A stretch of DNA of 64,000 nucleotides from Polyangiaceae bacterium (GTDB lineage Bacteria > Myxococcota_A > Polyangia > Polyangiales > Polyangiaceae): positions 2,232,001 to 2,296,000 of the forward strand of contig JABTUA010000003.1 in the NCBI GenBank assembly GCA_015075635.1, in the 5' to 3' direction. The position numbers and the translations under genes were made by a program. Numbering within the stretch: position 1 is the stretch's first letter; each line of letters starts with the position of its first letter. The notes under the pieces were generated by a model. It did not search any database and had not been told where the DNA came from. It saw nothing but the letters and a program-made list of their open reading frames with translations. Shown in pieces: positions 26,468 to 35,850 of the stretch.

Positions 26468-27970
26468 ATGGATCCCAGGCAGGTGGACCTCGCCGCAAAG
26501 CTGAAGTCTCTCGAGAAGCTCCTGGGCGCCGGCGCGGACGGGGCCAAGCTCTTCGAGGCCGCCGAAGCGACGGCGCTGGCGCTCGAGTTTCGCGACACGG
26601 ACGCCATGATCGGCCTCGAGCCGGTCTCGGGTGAGACCTTGGAGCGAGCCCGAGCGCTGGTGCAGAAGGCGCGCGAGCAGGCGGTGAGCGCCGGCGTGCC
26701 GGAGGCTTGCCTGGCGGCAGCGGAGGCCATCTGGCTCGGGCGCGACGAGAGCCGAGCCAAGCGAGCGGTGGAGCTAGCGAGCCGTGCGGAGAAGGAACCC
26801 CGGGCGCAGCACCTGCTCGGGCTCTTCGCGTTCCATGGCTTCGGTCAGAAGAAGAACTTGGAGCACAGCCTCGAGCTCCAGCGCAAGGCTGCAGAGCGCG
26901 GACACGCCGACGCGATGTTCGAGGTCTACGCGATGGTCTCGCAGGGGCTCGGCTGCAAAGCGGATCCCGCAGCAGCGCTCGAGTGGTGCGAGCGCGCGGC
27001 GAAGGCCGGCAACGTGCGCGCGATGTCGAACCTCGGTGGCCTCTACGCCACGGGCGGCGGCGGGCAGCCCGCGGATCCCGAGCAAGCGGTGTACTGGTAC
27101 AACAAAGCCGCCCGGGCGGGGCACGGCCGCGCGGCAGCGACCCTCGGCGTGATGTACGCGCTCGGGGCGGGTGCGCCGCGCTCGGTGGTGGACGCCACAC
27201 GCTACTTCGCCATGGCCGACGAGATGGGCTTCGACTGGCGGGCCTTCGCCGAGGCCGCGGGCGTCGATCTGGGCGACTTGTTGCGCGTCACGCTGGCGCC
27301 AAGCGCCCGAAAGCCGGGTGGAAACGGCAAGCTGCCGCCGATCCCCAAGCTGCCCGGGGCGCCAAGGACGCCGAGCTTCGGTCCCGCCGAGCCGGCTGCG
27401 CTGGAGGTGGTGGACGACGGCTGGGACGTGCCGGCGGAGACCACGCGCAAGCCGAGGGCCCCGGCGAAGGAGAAAGCTGCGCCGAAGGAGAAGGCTCCCG
27501 CGAAGGAGAAGCCTGCCGCGAAGGAGAAGGCTCCCGCGAAGGAGAAGCCTGCCGCGAAGGAGAAGCCTGCCGCGAAGGAGAAGCCTGCCGCGAAGGAGAA
27601 GCCTGCCGCGAAGGAGAAGGCTCCCGCGAAGGAGAAGCCTCCCGCGAAGGAGAAGCCTCCCGCGAAGGAGAAGCCCCCGGCGAAGGAGAAGCCTGCCGCG
27701 AAGGAGAAGGCCCCGGCGAAGGAGAAGCCCGCCGCCAAGGAGAAGGCCCCGGCGAAGGCGAAGCCTGCCGCGAAGCAGAAGGCGCCGGTGAAGAAGAAGG
27801 CCCCGGTGAAGAAGAAGGCCCCGGTGAAGAAGAAGGCCCCGGTGAAGAAGAAGGCCCCGGTGAAGAAGAAGGCCCCGGTGAAGAAGAAGGCCCCGGCGAA
27901 GAAGAAGGCCCCGGCGAAGAAGAAGGCCCCGGCGAAGAAGAAGGCCCCGGCGAAGAAGAAGCGGAAGTAG
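26468..27970 (+). CDS. Sel1-repeat protein with Lys/Ala/Pro-rich histone-H1-like tail
   Basis: 500 residues. Residues about 100-250 contain Sel1-like (TPR-related) repeats: AQHLLGLFAFHGFGQKKN, ALEWCERAAKAGNVRAMSNL, AVYWYNKAARAGHGRAAATL. From residue 330 to the end the sequence is almost only Lys, Ala, Pro, Glu and Val in 6-residue units (AKEKPA, then VKKKAP, AKKKAP), net strongly basic at the extreme end. Such tails bind nucleic acid or polyanions in H1-like bacterial proteins. No signal peptide, so cytoplasmic. The repetitive tail may change length by slippage. Confidence 0.8.
   Translation: MDPRQVDLAAKLKSLEKLLGAGADGAKLFEAAEATALALEFRDTDAMIGLEPVSGETLERARALVQKAREQAVSAGVPEACLAAAEAIWLGRDESRAKRAVELASRAEKEPRAQHLLGLFAFHGFGQKKNLEHSLELQRKAAERGHADAMFEVYAMVSQGLGCKADPAAALEWCERAAKAGNVRAMSNLGGLYATGGGGQPADPEQAVYWYNKAARAGHGRAAATLGVMYALGAGAPRSVVDATRYFAMADEMGFDWRAFAEAAGVDLGDLLRVTLAPSARKPGGNGKLPPIPKLPGAPRTPSFGPAEPAALEVVDDGWDVPAETTRKPRAPAKEKAAPKEKAPAKEKPAAKEKAPAKEKPAAKEKPAAKEKPAAKEKPAAKEKAPAKEKPPAKEKPPAKEKPPAKEKPAAKEKAPAKEKPAAKEKAPAKAKPAAKQKAPVKKKAPVKKKAPVKKKAPVKKKAPVKKKAPVKKKAPAKKKAPAKKKAPAKKKAPAKKKRK
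27460..27967 (+). repeat. 18-bp minisatellite in the Sel1 gene 3' half
   Basis: About 28 units of 18 bp (some degenerate). The 5' block encodes AKEKPA/AKEKAP, the 3' block (from about 27782) encodes six VKKKAP then three AKKKAP units that are nearly identical at DNA level. All units are multiples of 3, so copy-number change would keep the frame. The minus strand is also stop-free here, an artefact of composition. Confidence 0.85.
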
Positions 27971-27977
27971 CTCACCC

Positions 27978-28424
27978 ATGACGGAAGACTTCGCGGCGGT
28001 CATCAACTCGTCCTTGGGGGGGTGGAATCGCGCGATGGGGCTCTCGTTCACCCGCGCCACGGCGGAGGAGGTGAGCGCAGAGCTCTCGGTCGGTCCGGAG
28101 CACTTGCAGCCCTACGGCATCATCCATGGCGGCGTGTACGCGGGCATCATCGAGACCGTGTGCTCGACGGGCGCCGCGCTGGCCGCGGCTCGGAACGGCC
28201 AGGTCGTCGTCGGCGTGGAGAATCACTCGACGTTTCTGCGCGCCACGCGCGCGGGCAAGCTCACGGTGAGCGCGAAGCCGCTCACGCGCGGGCGGCGTAC
28301 GCAGGTCTGGGACGGTCGGGTGACCGACGAAACGGGGACCCTGATCGCGACGGGCCGCGTCCGCTTGATCTGCATGGACGGCGGCAGCGAGCTCGCCGGC
28401 GAGCGAGTCAGCGTCAGGGGATGA
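27978..28424 (+). CDS. Hotdog-fold acyl-CoA thioesterase (PaaI-like)
   Basis: 148 residues, 7 bp after the Sel1 gene. The family signature is LQPYGIIHGGVYAGIIETVC, with the catalytic-loop HGG and downstream Glu, followed by VVVGVENHSTFLRATRAGKL and RVRLICM. PaaI-like enzymes hydrolyse aromatic or medium-chain acyl-CoA. Specific substrate not determinable. Confidence 0.85.
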   Translation: MTEDFAAVINSSLGGWNRAMGLSFTRATAEEVSAELSVGPEHLQPYGIIHGGVYAGIIETVCSTGAALAAARNGQVVVGVENHSTFLRATRAGKLTVSAKPLTRGRRTQVWDGRVTDETGTLIATGRVRLICMDGGSELAGERVSVRG

Positions 28425-28476
28425 GGGCCGATGCAGGGCGCTGACGTGCTCGCGTTGCGTCGGGCCGTCTTGCCAG

Positions 28477-28524
28477 AATGCAAAATTAAGTTTGCATTTG
28501 AAGCTTAAAGCGATACTTTATCGC
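28477..28524. promoter_or_regulatory. Two inverted repeats upstream of hipB (candidate autoregulation operators)
   Basis: IR1 at 28477-28498: perfect 8-bp arms AATGCAAA / TTTGCATT around ATTAAG. IR2 at 28510-28524: perfect arms GCGATA / TATCGC around CTT, ending two bases before the hipB ATG (28527). The 50-bp stretch is strikingly AT-rich for this genome. No Shine-Dalgarno is visible before the ATG, so the hipB message may be leaderless or its start may be occluded by the repressor. HipB proteins repress their own promoters through palindromes; assignment here is inference. Confidence 0.6.
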
Positions 28525-28526
28525 CT

Positions 28527-28847
28527 ATGCCGAAGCGAACGCCCGCTGTGTTCCCCAGCGCCGCGCGGCAGCTGGTCGCGCTGGGCGAACGCCTGGCTGC
28601 TGCGCGCAAGCGACGGCGAATGACCCAGCAGACGCTGGCCGTCCGAGCCGGGATCTCCGTTCCTACGCTCCGGAAGCTCGAGACAGGCGATGCCGGCGTC
28701 AGCCTGGCAGCGGTGCTCCGGATCTTGCAGGTGCTCGGGTTGGCGAGCGACATCGACAACCTGGCCTTTGAAGATCATCTGGGCCGGCGCCTCCAGGACC
28801 TCCAGCAGAAGGGTGCGCCCCGTGGCCGGCGGGCGAAGTCCACATGA
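28527..28847 (+). CDS. HipB-type XRE-family antitoxin/repressor
   Basis: 106 residues. A helix-turn-helix of Cro/C1 type occupies residues 15-75: LGERLAAARKRRRMTQQTLA, VRAGISVPTLRKLETGD, VSLAAVLRILQVLGL. The basic C-terminal tail (GRRAKST) follows. The stop overlaps the ATG of the HipA-type gene (ATGA at 28844), the usual antitoxin-then-toxin order. It should neutralise the kinase and repress the operon through the inverted repeats just upstream. Confidence 0.88.
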   Translation: MPKRTPAVFPSAARQLVALGERLAAARKRRRMTQQTLAVRAGISVPTLRKLETGDAGVSLAAVLRILQVLGLASDIDNLAFEDHLGRRLQDLQQKGAPRGRRAKST

Positions 28848-30103
28848 TGACCGATGCGGTCGATGTGGTTCTGGATGACCCGCGGCTGACCGCGCCGCCC
28901 CACGTCGGCGTTCTGTCGCGGGAACGAAGTGGCAGCGCGGAGGTCGTGCGCTTCTCGTACTCGAGCGCCTGGCTCGGCGCCGCGCGCGAGGGCTTCGCGC
29001 TCGAACCTGAGCTCCCGCCCTTCTCAGGAGAGTTCTTCTCCAGCGCGTCCGGCGGGCTATTTCGCATCTTCCGGGACACGTCCCCCGATCGGTGGGGGCG
29101 CGTTCTGATGGAACGCCGGGAAGCCCTGGTCGCTCGTGCGGAAGGTCGCAAACCCCGCCGGCTTGGCGAGTGGGACTTCCTGCTTGGAGTCTCGGACGCC
29201 ACGCGAGTCGGGGCTCTCCGGTTCCGTGAAGCGGGCGCGGACGAGAAGTTCTTGGACGGGCAGACGCTTGGTGTGCCGCCGTCCGCGCGCCTGCGGGAGC
29301 TTCAAGCGATTGCGCTTCTGCTGGACGAGCCGGACAGCGAGGGGCGACCCGAGTACGAGAGCTGGCTGCGACAGCTGCTCGCCCCGGGCAGTAGCCTGGG
29401 CGGCGCTCGGCCCAAGGCGACGTTCACGGCGGGTGACGACACCTGGTGGATCGCCAAGTTCCCGGCACGGCAGGACCGTCACGACGTGGGCGCTTGGGAG
29501 TTCTTGGCGCACCAGCTGGCCGTGCGGGCTGGGATTCAGGTGCCGGATGCGCAGCGCTTGAAGCTCGGGGGCGAGCATCACACCTTCGCGGTCAAGAGGT
29601 TCGATCGTGAGGGTAGAGGTCGCCGCCTCTACGCATCGGCCATGACCTTGGCCCAGCGCAATGACGGGGAAGCCGCCAGCTACCTCGACATCGCGCAAGC
29701 GATCCAGGACAGCGGCGATCCAGAAGCGCTGAATCACGATCTCGCAGAGCTGTATCGCCGGGCCGTCTTCAACGTGCTGATCGGCAACCGCGACGACCAC
29801 CTGAGGAATCACGGGTTCCTGCGTGGCCCGCGGGGATGGCGATTGGCCCCTGCGTTCGACGTGAACCCCAACCCCGACAAGGACGAGCACACTTTGGCCT
29901 TGGGCGAATCCGGGGGCCATCCGTCGGTCGCCGACCTCCGTGCGACGCGCGAGCTGTACCGGCTCACCGGCTCCGATGCGGAGCGAATCGAGCGCGAGGT
30001 ACGTGACGCCTTTCGGGACTGGGCGACCGTTGCAAAAGCGTGCGGAGTCAGGCGCCCAGGACTCCAGCGCTTGTCGGCCGTGATCGACCCGACGCTCGAG
30101 TAG
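28844..30103 (+). CDS. hipA: HipA-type serine/threonine kinase toxin
   Basis: 419 residues, typical for HipA. It would phosphorylate a translation factor (glutamyl-tRNA synthetase in E. coli) and induce dormancy. Visible features: the autophosphorylation/P-loop segment GSSLGGARPKATF, ATP-anchoring Lys in WIAKFPARQD, catalytic loop LIGNRDDHLRNHGF, and metal-binding AFDVNPNP. All core kinase residues are kept, so it appears active. The base composition is a little less GC-biased than in neighbours, suggesting acquisition as a module. Confidence 0.9.
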   Translation: MMTDAVDVVLDDPRLTAPPHVGVLSRERSGSAEVVRFSYSSAWLGAAREGFALEPELPPFSGEFFSSASGGLFRIFRDTSPDRWGRVLMERREALVARAEGRKPRRLGEWDFLLGVSDATRVGALRFREAGADEKFLDGQTLGVPPSARLRELQAIALLLDEPDSEGRPEYESWLRQLLAPGSSLGGARPKATFTAGDDTWWIAKFPARQDRHDVGAWEFLAHQLAVRAGIQVPDAQRLKLGGEHHTFAVKRFDREGRGRRLYASAMTLAQRNDGEAASYLDIAQAIQDSGDPEALNHDLAELYRRAVFNVLIGNRDDHLRNHGFLRGPRGWRLAPAFDVNPNPDKDEHTLALGESGGHPSVADLRATRELYRLTGSDAERIEREVRDAFRDWATVAKACGVRRPGLQRLSAVIDPTLE

Positions 30104-30122
30104 GCGGCGGGCACAAAACGAA

Positions 30123-30150
30123 GACGGGGCCGACTTCAGTCGACCCCGTC
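30123..30150 (-). terminator. Rho-independent-like terminator for the pyrophosphatase gene
   Basis: GACGGGG (30123-30129) pairs with CCCCGTC (30144-30150), with an inner CGAC/GTCG pair around TTCA. On the minus strand it is followed by TTCGTTTTG, a U-rich tract. It lies 18 bp after the hppA stop and between convergent genes, so it could also serve hipA in the other direction, though that side has no T run. Confidence 0.75.
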
Positions 30151-30168
30151 TCGTAAGAGAGCTCGGGC

Positions 30169-32661
<2,493 letters not shown>

Positions 32662-32900
32662 CTCGTTCAACCTCCGCTTTCGCGGAGGCGAGCTTCCACG
32701 TCCGGGCGACGGACCGAGCACCAATCGGGCAGCTCGGGTCGTCGATCGAAGCGCTTGGCCTCGCCTCGCCCCCCCTACAGCAGGGGGAGAAACTGGGCGC
32801 GCTTTAGCAGAGTCCGGGCACGCAGCCAATGGCCACCGAGCACCCCGGCACAAGGTAGGTAAATGTACGCAATTCCACGCGGGCCGGCCCCGGGCCTCGT

Positions 32901-33845
32901 CTAGTGAGGCTGAACGGCCAGCGCGATCAGAAACGCCGCATAGGCGCTGACCAGGAGCGCGCCCTCGGCGCGCTGGATGCGCCGAGCGGTGCGCATGCTG
33001 ACCGCGGTGAGGAGCGTCAAACCGCCCATTACCAAGAGATCGAGGCGCATCGTCGCGAGCTGGCCGTCCACCGGGTGCGCCAATGCAGTGGCACCCAGGA
33101 TCAGCAGCACGTTGAAGATGTTGGAGCCGAGCACGTTGCCGACGGCGATCTCCGAGTGCCCCCGCAGGGCGGCGACGACGGAGGCGGCGAGCTCCGGCAG
33201 GCTGGTGCCGATGGCCACGACCGTCAGACCGACGAGCCGCTCGCTCATGCCGAAGGTGCGCGCGATCCCGACGGCGCCGTCCACGAAGAGCTTGCCTCCA
33301 CCGAGCAGGAGCACCAGGCCGAGCAGCACGAAGGCGGCCAGGGCCAGCCGACCCTGCTTCGGGGGCGGCTCGATGTCGGTGTGCGCGGCTGCGCCCGCGG
33401 GGGTGACTGCTCGCAAGGTGATGCGCGTGAACCAGAGCGCGCCCAGCAGGAGCAGCGCGCCTTCGACGCGACCGATGCGGCCGTCCCAGAGCAACACGGG
33501 CACGGCAGCCGCGGACAGGAACACCGCCGGCAGCTCGCGGCGCATCAGGCCGTGCTGCACGTTGGGCGGGGCGATGAGGGTCGTGATCCCCAGGATCAAG
33601 CCGAAGTTCGCGATGTTCGAGCCGATCACGTTGCCGAGCGCGAGCGCGCTCTTCCCCTGGACTGCCGAGACCAAGCTCACCATGAGCTCCGGCATGCTGG
33701 TGCCGTAGGCCACCACGGTGAGCCCCACCGCCAACGGCGAGACGCCCATGGCGCGGGCCAGGCCCGACGCGCCTTTCACCAGCCACTCCGCGCCGAAATA
33801 GAGCCCGACGGAGCCGAGAGCCAAGAGCAGCAGATCCGTAGCCAC
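32901..33845 (-). CDS. CaCA-family Ca2+/cation exchanger (YrbG-like)
   Basis: 314 residues from a GTG at 33845; an ATG at 33893 would add 16 residues but overlap the divergent gene. Two inverted alpha-repeats are clear: GTSMPELMVSLVSAVQG with GNVIGSNIANFGLILG, and GTSLPELAASVVAALRG with GNVLGSNIFNVLLILG. About ten helices, with a short charged loop (HTDIEPPPKQGR) between halves. The family exchanges Ca2+ or other cations for Na+ or H+. Ion not identifiable from sequence. Confidence 0.9.
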   Translation of the reverse strand: MATDLLLLALGSVGLYFGAEWLVKGASGLARAMGVSPLAVGLTVVAYGTSMPELMVSLVSAVQGKSALALGNVIGSNIANFGLILGITTLIAPPNVQHGLMRRELPAVFLSAAAVPVLLWDGRIGRVEGALLLLGALWFTRITLRAVTPAGAAAHTDIEPPPKQGRLALAAFVLLGLVLLLGGGKLFVDGAVGIARTFGMSERLVGLTVVAIGTSLPELAASVVAALRGHSEIAVGNVLGSNIFNVLLILGATALAHPVDGQLATMRLDLLVMGGLTLLTAVSMRTARRIQRAEGALLVSAYAAFLIALAVQPH

Positions 33846-33919
33846 GCCGGAATCAAGACTGGCGGGCCGGCGGATGCAAGCGTTTGACGGCAACCTTCGC
33901 CGGGCGCAGCCTTCGCGGC

Positions 33920-34315
33920 GTGTCGCCTCACTCCGTACGAGCCCTGGCCATGTTCCCGGTGCTGGTGCTCGGTGCCTGCATCTCGACGCGGCAGGCGCTG
34001 ACTCCGGAGGCCTCCAAGGTTCACTACGTCGAGGGCAAGCTGGAGCCCGCCTGTGACATGATCGAAGAGATCAGCGTCGGGCGCGAGTTCTTCGTGACCG
34101 ACGAACGCCAGCCCGCGGTGAGCAACGACGACGTGGTCGTGCGCATGCGGCGGCTGGCGGCGAAGCGCGGCGGCAACCTGGTCGTCATCCTCGAGAACGA
34201 GCCGCCCAACAACCAGTGCACGGGGTACAACGGCATGGGACGCGTGTATCGCTGCAGCGCGGAGGCGCTGGCTCAGCTGCCGCCGTCCGGCAGCAAGCTC
34301 GCGGCCAAGGAGTAG
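33920..34315 (+). CDS. Small lipoprotein (DUF4156-like)
   Basis: 131 residues from a GTG at 33920; a longer frame from 33884 has no signal-like start. Signal peptide ending in LVLGAC (Cys about residue 20), then ISTRQALTPEASKVHYV and a C-terminal AKRGGNLVVILE strand with two cysteines, the layout of DUF4156 lipoproteins. Envelope protein of unknown role. Stop is 2 bp from the convergent outer-membrane gene. Confidence 0.65.
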   Translation: MSPHSVRALAMFPVLVLGACISTRQALTPEASKVHYVEGKLEPACDMIEEISVGREFFVTDERQPAVSNDDVVVRMRRLAAKRGGNLVVILENEPPNNQCTGYNGMGRVYRCSAEALAQLPPSGSKLAAKE

Positions 34316-34316
34316 C

Positions 34317-35018
34317 TCAGCGCTTCGCGCTCTGGGTACGTGACTTCGACCCAGTCGCGGTGTCGAACGTCAGCCCCACGGTCGCCACGACGCCGACCCG
34401 CTGCCCGCCCAGCAAACGTTCACCGGTCGTGGTCGTCGGTCCGAACAGGCCACCGGTCGTCGAATACTCCACGCGCTGCCGCTCCAGGTCCCTGCCGTAG
34501 AAGCCCTCGAACCCCAGCTCGAGGTGGGTCTTGCCACGCGCCCAGAACACGTGCGAGGCGCCGGCGTGGACGGCGGCGTAGGGCAACGTGGCGGAAGCGC
34601 CGCCGCGCTGGCAGAAGAGATCGCAACCGACGCCGGAGTAACTGTCGCTGCCGACCACGCCTCGCAATGTGAAGCGCGGACCGAGCTCGCTCTGCACGAC
34701 CGCGCCGAGCGACATGCCGAGCGCGGCGTAGGAGCCCCCGAACAGCTTGGTGCCGAAGTTGCCGACGATGGCGGGCTCGAAGTAGCCGTAGCGATAGCCG
34801 AGCGTCAGCGAGTGTGCGACGACGTTGCCCAGGACCTCGTCTCGCGCCCAGCCGGGACCGGCGTTGAAATGGAAGTCCTGGTTGGCCGAGCCGTGCCGCT
34901 GGTCTGGTCGTTCGGGCTGGCCCGCGTCCCTTGCAGGCTCGGCCGCGAGCGCGGACGTGGCGGCGAAGAAGGTCAGTGCGAAGGCTACCGTGCGCAACAT
35001 GCTGGTGGGCCTACGCAT
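34317..35018 (-). CDS. Probable outer-membrane beta-barrel protein
   Basis: 233 residues from the ATG at 35018 (a second ATG at 35000 is possible). A Sec signal peptide (LRTVAFALTFFAATSALAAE) is followed by alternating aromatic/small residues typical of a small barrel (YRYGYFEPAIVGNFG, RFTLRGVVGSDSYSG, THLELGFEGFYGRD, VGVVATVGLTFD at the end). One Cys pair in GCDLFCQRG. Function unknown. Confidence 0.65.
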   Translation of the reverse strand: MRRPTSMLRTVAFALTFFAATSALAAEPARDAGQPERPDQRHGSANQDFHFNAGPGWARDEVLGNVVAHSLTLGYRYGYFEPAIVGNFGTKLFGGSYAALGMSLGAVVQSELGPRFTLRGVVGSDSYSGVGCDLFCQRGGASATLPYAAVHAGASHVFWARGKTHLELGFEGFYGRDLERQRVEYSTTGGLFGPTTTTGERLLGGQRVGVVATVGLTFDTATGSKSRTQSAKR

Positions 35019-35154
35019 CGCTCGTGCCAAGACGCTGCGGACCGAGCTTCGCGGCCGAAACCCCGAGCTTTTCGCTCCGTCTGACAGCGCTGTCAGGGCC
35101 GAGCGGTGTTGCGCCGCGTTCACATGGCGCCGACGCAACACTCGCCGCGAGGCG

Positions 35155-35790
35155 TCAGTCCAAGGGCACGGTCAGCAGCCTGGCCTGGTGCCCGATGGAG
35201 CTGGTCTCGACCAGGGCCGCGCTCGCGAACGCGCCTGCCGGGTTCTCGCCGACGCTACCCACACCCACGATGTGCACGTCGGGCAAGTACCGCTCGAACG
35301 CCACGTGGCTGCCCCCACACACGATGATGTCGGCCATGTCGTCCCCGACCAGCGCGTTCATCTCGTCGTCGCTCATCTCCGGAGAGAACGGCTCGGTGGG
35401 ATCCACTGGGCAGCCGTGTATGGCCAGGAGCTCGTCGGCGTTCTCGAGGGGAATGCGCGCCATGATCGGGAGCTTCGAGACGCGGGCGAGGATCAGCTCG
35501 CCGAGCTCCTTGTGCACCTGGCGCAGGCGCGCGATGCGCTGGCGCTCGGTGTCGGTGGTGCCGAGGAGCTTGTCGGGGTCGACCCGCGTGAGCGCCCGAT
35601 CGCCGATGCCCTGGACGCAGACCGCCTTGTGCTCCGTGAGCAGCTTCCAGACTTCCAGCGGCTCGGGTCCCGGAAACAAGAGGTCGCCGCAGGCGACGAG
35701 CTGATCGAAGCCCAGGCCGCCCGCGTATTCGAGCACGGCTCGGAGGGCCTTGGCGTGGCCGTGGATGTCGGAGACGCACAGGAAGCGCAT
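35155..35790 (-). CDS. Calcineurin-like metallophosphoesterase
   Basis: 211 residues. First metal motif CVSDIHGHAKAL and second ACGDLLFPG are intact, and a late IHGCPVDP and CGGSH stand where the family has H and GHTH. The middle GNH(D/E) is replaced by GIGDRAL, so the Asn and catalytic His are missing. Either a variant enzyme with altered metal site or a binding protein. Preceded by about 50 bp before the glnE start on the other strand. Confidence 0.75.
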   Translation of the reverse strand: MRFLCVSDIHGHAKALRAVLEYAGGLGFDQLVACGDLLFPGPEPLEVWKLLTEHKAVCVQGIGDRALTRVDPDKLLGTTDTERQRIARLRQVHKELGELILARVSKLPIMARIPLENADELLAIHGCPVDPTEPFSPEMSDDEMNALVGDDMADIIVCGGSHVAFERYLPDVHIVGVGSVGENPAGAFASAALVETSSIGHQARLLTVPLD

Positions 35791-35850
35791 GGCGCGCCTG
35801 GGGCTTTAGCAGACCCCGCTCGGGTTGGCGATTCATGCTACTTCCGCGGC

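Noticed and set aside
27202-27975. Minus-strand frame rich in FFFAGA repeats
   Set aside because: Complement of the AAG-rich minisatellite in the Sel1 gene; looks hydrophobic only because Lys codons read as Phe on the other strand.
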